64,000 bases of DNA, taken from Argentina anserina. Lineage: Eukaryota; Streptophyta; Magnoliopsida; Rosales; Rosaceae. The stretch's first letter is position 1; each line of letters starts with the position of its first letter. Location of the stretch: contig NC_065877.1 of NCBI RefSeq assembly GCF_933775445.1, positions 3,410,001 through 3,474,000 on the forward strand, in the 5' to 3' direction. Positions 57,461 to 64,000 of the stretch are shown here, one piece after another. Under the pieces are notes generated by a model that saw nothing but the letters and a program-made list of their open reading frames with translations, was not told where the DNA came from and made no database searches. The position numbers and the translations under genes are program-made.

Positions 57461-60400
57461 TACAAGAGCTCTTCCCTCTCTCTCTATGACTCTGAACTAA
57501 CTCTAGCAGGTATAACTGGAGCACAGTGTTCGACTGTTTTCTAGGACAAAAGGATGTGAGGGAAAATAAGAGGGAAATGGAGAGAGAGAAAAAAGGGTCA
57601 AAAGGACATTAATAGGCCAACTGAGCTATCAAACATCAGTGTCAATAGACATGAAAAGATGGGCGCTTTCAAGTCCAAATCACTGTGGCAACAAACATCG
57701 GCAACACACCTTGAAACCGAAAAGAAAGTAGATATATTTCATGGATCAGGTTAACCTATGAAGTATGAAGCAATTAAAAAAAAACCTACAGTAGTTGGCT
57801 TGAAGTAGGGTTTGGAGAATATCAACCTAGTGGTGTAAAATCATGGAAATCTGACTGTGAGGTAAGTACCAGGGAGGGAGGGACAGAGTGTGTGACGGTT
57901 TAACCTATTTGCTTCTTGGTTCAGTTTTGTGCTATGTACAAGACTCAGTTTACATAATAGTCCAGCACAAAATGGTGGAGTGCAGATGAAGCTGAAATGA
58001 TGGTGGGGTGGTTTCACTGGTTTGGGTCAACTGAGGTATATATAATCAAACAGCATATAAGCTAATAAGCAAAGGAGAAAGCTTTGGTTTCCCATGCTGT
58101 GTTTTCGGGCAGTAGAAAACTCAAAACTCACATGGGTTTTCTGGTGTTTTCTTTCCTCCTTTTTCGAGTGGTGATATGATATTGGGATTGATGGGAGTTC
58201 TGGGTTCTCTTCCCTTGGACAAAACTATATCAAATCACCATATGCAATTTTCAAGGTGGGTTATTAATGTCCATCTAGAAATGTCGCTTCTCAAAGGGCT
58301 TTGGGGCAAGAGTAGGTCTTCGTGGTATGGAAATTCTTATTTGGTTTTGCGAAATGGGATGGTTTTGGTTTTTACTTCAAAAGAGTGTTTTCTTGAAAAT
58401 TGACACCTCTACCACTTTCTCCCCACCCAACAAACGAGTTATTAAGCAATCTATTCTCACACGAGTCATTTGACAATCGAATTGAGATTATGACAATCTT
58501 TCAGCCAAATCTTTCATTAGAAATAAATGAAGTTTGAGAATATATGAGATCAAATCGAAAGCAGGGTGTGAGAGAGCTGATTAGACCACCGAGACATGAT
58601 GACCTAACTTGGATCCACTTCATTATTATTTTCCTAGGATAATGAAGAAATAAGAAGTTGATATACGTCATTTGAGAGGTGCATATTTAGAAGGTGCATG
58701 AACTAAGTAATAATAATTTGCGTTAATTTTTCTCACTATTCATGATGAACTACTTCTTTAATCTCATATCTTTGTTAGATAGCTTAACTAAACACTTAAT
58801 AACATGAGTAAAATAAACATCTAATGGAACCTCTTTGGTTTGCACACCTATGTTTTGTAGTTTTTTTAGGGCTAAGAATAAGAGTGAGAATGCTATTGTG
58901 ATTTGACCTCACAAATCTCTATTATTATAAAACAAATATGGAGTATCATTAAATTACGAATTGATAAATTTACTCTTCTACCATCAATTTCTCACAAAAA
59001 ATATAAATGTTGTAAAATAAAAAATAAAATAAATATATAAATAAAATTAAAAGATAATTATGAAAAATAGAGTATTAGATTGTGTGAAATTATGATTAAA
59101 ATCAATTTCTGTGAAAATATTTACGTGTAAACACAAGTAACAATTACTGTTACAGCTTGAAGGGATATTGATTTTACTGTGGGGAGAACGAGATAATGAG
59201 TTACGGGGAAGTAGCAAAATACCGCGAGAAGGAGGGAACAGTAACCGACGGCGTAGTTTGACAGATGACAGCGGACGAGACGTAGAATTCACGCGACAAA
59301 CACGGGGACGTAAATTTGATATTCTGGCCACTCCCCTCACTTCACTCCCTGCCTTGCTTCACGTGACCTCATTGATCCTCTCCTTTTTTTTACTTTTTTT
59401 TTTACCATAGAAAAAAAAAAGAGAACAAAATAAAAATAAGGACAAGAAAAGATTGGAATGAAAGACAGCCATCTTTTCGACAGTGCTGTCAAATTTCAAT
59501 TAGCTTCATCTCAAAACAAAGCTGATCCACTACACACATGGACCTTCCCCTGTGCTGAAATGATTGTTACATCCGAGTGTCCTTGCTCTATAATTTCCTT
59601 CAATAATTTCATGTATAATCTCACATGAAATGTACGAGTTTTGGAGCTGATTTTATAATTAAGCATCAAATTTGAAGACAGTATTGCAATATATAGAAGA
59701 ACCAAATTTGATTAAACATCTACAATATTGAAGCGTTGGGAACTTGAGAGTGAAATAATGTACGCGACAACACAGTATATATCAAAATAATGAAACAATC
59801 TATTAATTTGCTCTAAGAAACTTAGTCATCTATTAACTCATCTTTTAACGTTAAAACATTTGTCAGAAGATGTAACATGTGTTGCATTTGAAAAATATTG
59901 AGCAGATAGTTAGATTGAAAGAATCTAGTGATCCATTCTCTCGTGAATTTCAATACTATACAACAAAAAAGGATCGAATTGTTAATCAATTGCACAAACT
60001 TACAAGTATACAATGTTATGTTATTGGAACAGAGGGTCAAGCGTGACGGGTACGTGCTGCTCACAAGAACGAAACCCAATGCCCGCAGATGTTATTGTAT
60101 TAACACGACCCGATTACACATGAACACAGCTCAGGACACGTAGATTTTTCACAGGCTCAGTATCTCATTTGGCATAATATGGCATCAACTCGAGGATAAC
60201 AGTTTCTGCTTTAAACGCATCTTAAACTCTAGCATTGGGCCAGAAAAGCAGTAAACCCTAGTGTTTGCCAGGACTGATCACTTTCCTAACTCATAATGGA
60301 AACTTAGCTCTAACAATCCTATTTTTCAAGGGTTTACACAAGAAATTAGTGTGCCAACTATGCGATTTTGTGGGTCTTCCAAAGGATGATCGACTGGTAG

Positions 60401-61317
60401 TTGTGAAAAATAATTACTAAAGAAGTCTATTATTTAAGCAGAGACCCAATAGCATATGCAAAGAGGTTTAATTTGTAGTGTTATGGTCATGTATGAGACA
60501 CCGACTAAACTCCCTGAAACAACATGGACCAATGATATTGATCATAATACTACCCCTCAATTGAACAAGTTCTTCATCATGCTGTTTGTTTATATCTTTC
60601 GATATTACAACTCCATCCGATTCCTATGTAAAAGAGTTTATACTTGATAGTACAAAGCATCAAGCCTGTACTGTGGAAAGTGGCAAACATCCAGAGATAT
60701 CCTGGAGATTCAGATGAGAATTCGAAAGAACTAAATGATGATATAAGGACATATATATGGTATGTGAAAAAGTTTGTAGGATCCAAAATGAGTTTCCATG
60801 AGTGCGAAAGAGGGTTGATAAGTGATAAAGATCTCTTTGTGGGTGATGGAAATAAATTATCTGCGTCAAGCTTTTGAGGGTATTAGCTGGACTGTATGTA
60901 CTCAACCAATAATGAAAAATTGCTCGCAGGATTTCCACGTACGTTGAGCTTTTCATTGGCATATCTGATAATGGCTATTTTGGTCTGTATAACTATAACC
61001 GCAAATCAAGAGCATTTTGAAGCTCCGGTGCGGAGATGCTAATGAGTGTTTAAAGATTAAAATCTACCTCCAATTCGGGTTGTTCCGAGGTTTCATTTGT
61101 GAAAGGCTTTTAATGTAAAGCAGTAAAGGCTCTTACAATCAGGTTGTTTTCTAGGGAATGTCAAATAACATAATGAAGTGATCTGTTAGCAATCCGGCCA
61201 GCCTACTGCCGGTTTGGCGGGGCTTCCAATCTATTACAATACTGTAGCTCATATTTAATTTGTTTCATTTTTAATCTCATCGAGTCATTCATATGATCCA
61301 CTGATTTCTTTTCGTTA
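57461..61317. other. Kelch upstream region and long intergenic stretch
   Basis: The first few hundred bases contain the kelch leader and promoter. A plus-strand frame at 58176-58403 (75 codons) and others near 59168 and 60644 have no recognised domain and no support. Nothing else was identified. Confidence 0.4.
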
Positions 61318-62043
61318 GAGCATCTCCCACCATAAGGCAAAATTGATAAGGTATAAGAGATATATGGCTTATCATTTTGGCATATTCCTTAGTATTTTGT
61401 ATACCTTTGGTTTATGAGTCCCCACCATAAGGTATAAATGGTAAGGTATACATAGAGTTTTGGGTTTGCAACGGCTATTATTTATGTAAGAGGTGACGAT
61501 GATCTTCTAGAGTACTGAATTCGGTGATTAGTGACTTCTCTTAATATTTATACATTATTTAGTTATTTTACTTTTATGCATCAATGTGCATGTTACTTTT
61601 TCTGAGTTTGGATGTCATCTTCAAGATTTTAAACAAACCTTTAATTATCGTAATAAATCATAGTAATTATTATGCATTAAAATAATTTAGCCCTGATCAT
61701 ATTTAATATTAGGCTCATATGAAATAGCTCATTGTGAGGTTCGTGATGGTATAGTCGTTATTTGTAAAAAATATATAAACACGATGTTTATGGAGAAAAT
61801 TAAAATGTAACTAAAACTAAAAGGGATATAATATGAATATTAAAAATGTAAGGAGGATAAATTAGGAAGAAAATGACAAAATAATAAAATAAGAATCTCA
61901 TTTACCTTACCAAATGGTATGCTATCTATGGCATTCGACTGTTCACATAAGGGAAAAAAACATTTCGGGAAGTGGGAGATGGCTTATGGTGGGAGGTGAT
62001 GGTAAGCTATATTGAGGGTTTTACCTTATGGTGGGAGATGGTC
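61318..62043. mobile_element. PIF/Harbinger-like MITE, TSD TTA
   Basis: A 726-bp element with 20-bp terminal inverted repeats: GAGCATCTCCCACCATAAGG at the left, and the reverse complement of the right end reads GACCATCTCCCACCATAAGG (one difference). It is flanked by TTA on both sides (61315-61317 and 62044-62046), the 3-bp duplication typical of Harbinger/Tourist elements. Further CCACCATAAGG-type copies in both orientations occur just inside the ends, suggesting nested or subterminal repeats. No transposase. Confidence 0.8.
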
Positions 62044-62046
62044 TTA

Positions 62047-62270
62047 TGTCTCCGTAAATGTTTAACGAATAAAACAAATTAACCCAGAAAATGGAATACG
62101 ATTCAGCATTTCAGCAGACGCACTATGCAAAGTTCTTGGCACAAAATGATTTTGAGCAAACGTACGTAGGTAAGTACGTGCAAGACGTGTCCATCAGAGG
62201 CTTTTTTTTTTTGGATAATATTGTTGAATTATGGTATGAGATGAGAATATATGATTTGAGAGTTTTGAAC
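62047..62270. other. Spacer between MITE and copia LTR
   Basis: AT-rich. A plus-strand frame at 62091-62273 (60 codons, MEYDSAFQQTHYAKFLAQND at the start) has no recognised domain and is probably chance. Confidence 0.4.
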
Positions 62271-62611
62271 TGATATATATTTCTCTTGATAAATTTCAAC
62301 AGCTAGAAGAAATATGTGTACAACAAGAAAGTAAGAGAAAGCTAACAATTAACAACTCTACCAACTACACTAAACAAATGGTTGGATCAAGATCTAACAC
62401 AAGCTAGACAATTCTTTTATCTTGAACACCAGAACTTATGGAAAAGAAGAGATATAAAGTTTTTCAGCATATTTGAAATCCATACGACTGAAAGAGGAAC
62501 AAACAACCATAAATATTATAACTCAGGACGACACCAAATTGATTAAACGACAACCAAACTGTAGCCAACAAAAAAAGGGCTGCACCCCTGCACACATGCC
62601 TGCATATATCA
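62271..62611 (-). repeat. 3' LTR of the Ty1/copia element
   Basis: On the minus strand the unit runs from TGATATATGCAGG (62611) to AAATATATATCA (62271), with matching inverted ends. A polypurine tract (TTTGAGGGGGGAG, about 62629-62641) precedes it, as expected for a 3' LTR. The 5-bp flank at the far end is TGAAC; its partner would lie beyond the window. Confidence 0.7.
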
Positions 62612-62639
62612 ATACTCTTTAATACTCCCCCCTCAAACT

Positions 62640-64000
62640 GGATTGAGAGAAACTCTTGATCCAAGCTTGGACAGTAATTGATCAAATTGAGCAGACGGCA
62701 ACACCTTTGTGAAAACATCATGATTGATATGAGGAACGAACATAGGCAGTCGACTAAGACCTTGGACTACACTTGATTTATGATAAAATGGCAGTCGACT
62801 TCTATGTGTTTAGTCCTTTGTGAAAAACAGGATTAGCAGCGATGTGATCACAATGCAAAGTGATAGGTTGAACACAGTGAACTCCAAGGTCAGTTAGGAG
62901 AGTCTTGAGCCAAATCAGCTCACACATAGTGGATGCCATGGCTCAATATTAAGCCTCATCGATGGATGGAGCTACAACCCACTGTTTCTTGCTTTTCCAG
63001 GTAACTAAATTGCCTCCTACAAATGTGCAAAAACTTGTAGTAGATTTTTTGTCAATGGTATTGCCAGCTCAATCCAAGTCTGTGTACCCTTCCAAGATGA
63101 AATTACCATTTTTCTTCATGAATACACCTCTTGAGACTGAACCTTTGAGGTAGCAAAGAATTCTTTTAACAAGTTGAAGGTGATAAGAATTTGGTGAATG
63201 CATGAACTGGCTAACCATGCTAACAACCTAGGTTATGTCCGGACCAGTAATGGTAAGGTAAATCAACTTACCAACAAGTCTTTAAAACACTCTAATATCA
63301 AGCAAAAGTTCACCTTTTTCTTCAATGTTCAAGTTGCAGGGCAATGGGGACTTGGCAATGCTACTATGCTTCATGTTAACTTCGTTAAGTAAATCAACTA
63401 TATACTTCCTTTGATTCAAAAACAAACCTGAAGAAGAGTGATCCATCTCGATTCAAGGGAAATATCTCAACTCCCCGAGATCTTTAATGTAAATGTTGCA
63501 TGAAGAGACTGCTTGAGAGCTTCAATTTCCTAGTCATTTTCCCCCTGTAATAATTAGGTCATTTACATAAACAAGCACAACAAGTCTATACTTTTCCAGT
63601 TCTCACAAACATTGAGGAGTCACCAAAGTTTCTTTTGAAACTAGAGACAAAGAGGACATAACTAAGTTTCGAATACCATGCTCTTGGGGACTGCTTAAGT
63701 CCATATATGGCTTTATGTAACTTACAAACCATTGTAGGGAACTTTTCTTGAGCATGACCAGGTGGAAGACACATGTAAACATCCTCCTCAAGATCTCCAT
63801 GAAGGAAGGCATTTTTGACGTCCATTTGATACAATATCCAGCCATAATTCATTGCCACAGACAAGAGGATCCTCACAGTGTTCTTCTTGGCCATAGGTGC
63901 AAAGGTCTCTTTGTAATCAAATCCGAAAGTTTGAGTGAAACCCCTAGCAACAAGCTTGCCTTGTACCTCTCAATAGTACCATTTGAATGGAATTTTATCT
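62640..64000 (-). pseudogene. Broken copia reverse transcriptase-RNase H
   Basis: Minus-strand frame 63894-63586 (open further right to the window edge) shows WILYQMDVKNAFLHGDLEED, then CKLHKAIYGLKQSPRAWY, both diagnostic of copia reverse transcriptase. A frame break near 63593 precedes the active-site motif, which reads YVND instead of the usual YVDD. Around 62960-62780 an RNase H part (STMCELIWLKTLLTDLG, then HCDHIAANPVFHKG) is followed by a frame break before HIEVDCHF. The enzyme would copy element RNA into DNA, but this copy cannot make a full protein. Confidence 0.85.

Larger units (their letters stand above)
62271..64000 (-). mobile_element. Partial Ty1/copia retrotransposon, runs off the right edge
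   Basis: Orientation is minus. From the right edge: integrase-to-RT linker text (RYKARLVARGFTQ, then ETFAPMAKKNTVRILL), reverse transcriptase, RNase H, polypurine tract and a 341-bp LTR at 62271-62611. Only the 3' part is inside the window. Reading frames are broken in several places, so the copy is dead. Confidence 0.85.

Noticed and set aside
58176..58403. 75-codon plus-strand frame upstream of the kelch gene
   Set aside because: No recognised domain and no evidence of a transcript; likely chance.

Overview
This is a window of nuclear genomic DNA from a flowering plant, most likely a eudicot. The evidence is AT-rich intergenic DNA, GT-AG introns of roughly 80-1200 bp, plant-specific gene families (nicotianamine synthase, class I KNOX, EFR3/SRL2-like) and many LTR retrotransposon remnants. 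Microsynteny recalled from Arabidopsis chromosome 1 (NAS4, TPR5/RPAP3 and a PAPA-1/HIT-finger gene are near neighbours there) supports a eudicot. A Rosaceae-like origin is possible but not proven from the sequence. Layout: (1) 1-5.9 kb has no convincing gene. It holds a decayed triplicated repeat, a 180-bp TRIM-sized solo LTR with target-site duplication (TSD) TAGAT, and an inverted-repeat element. (2) 6.1-7.1 kb is an intact, intronless nicotianamine synthase gene on the plus strand. (3) 7.4-20 kb is a transposon block. It contains a 2.8-kb solo LTR (TSD TTAGT), a GC-rich hAT-like MITE, and a second LTR of the same family interrupted by a 4.66-kb nested, deleted Athila/Tat-type element (TSD ATAGT). 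(4) 21.0-23.8 kb is a class I KNOX homeobox gene on the minus strand: 5 exons, 330 codons by my splice model. (5) 26.5-29.5 kb is a third copy of the long LTR, highly similar to the 7.4-kb copy but inverted. (6) 31.0-37.2 kb is an EFR3/SEMI-ROLLED LEAF 2-like gene on the minus strand: 19 coding exons, 999 codons. (7) 40.9-47.4 kb has two tandem minus-strand genes, an RPAP3/TPR5-like co-chaperone (406 codons) and an INO80 subunit B/IES2-like protein (544 codons), with a 187-bp solo LTR between them. (8) 51.0-53.6 kb is a fourth, more diverged long LTR. (9) 53.9-57.5 kb is a kelch-repeat gene on the minus strand (671 codons). (10) 57.5-62.2 kb has no clear gene but contains a 726-bp Harbinger-like MITE with a TTA target duplication. 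(11) 62.3-64 kb is the 3' part of a broken Ty1/copia element running off the right edge. Working together: the genes are independent housekeeping or developmental loci, not an operon. The RPAP3-like and IES2-like neighbours belong to complexes that share the RUVBL AAA+ ATPases (R2TP and INO80). The EFR3-like protein is a predicted plasma-membrane anchor for the PI4-kinase complex, NAS makes the metal chelator nicotianamine, and KNOX is a meristem regulator. The most unusual signal is inside the long LTRs. All four copies carry a block of exactly 65 bp bounded by AG and GTGAGTAA, which looks like a conserved internal exon, although the sequence between the borders has diverged. All exon models come from reading splice signals and conserved protein motifs by eye; the reading frame closes exactly in all five spliced genes, but no transcript evidence was available.
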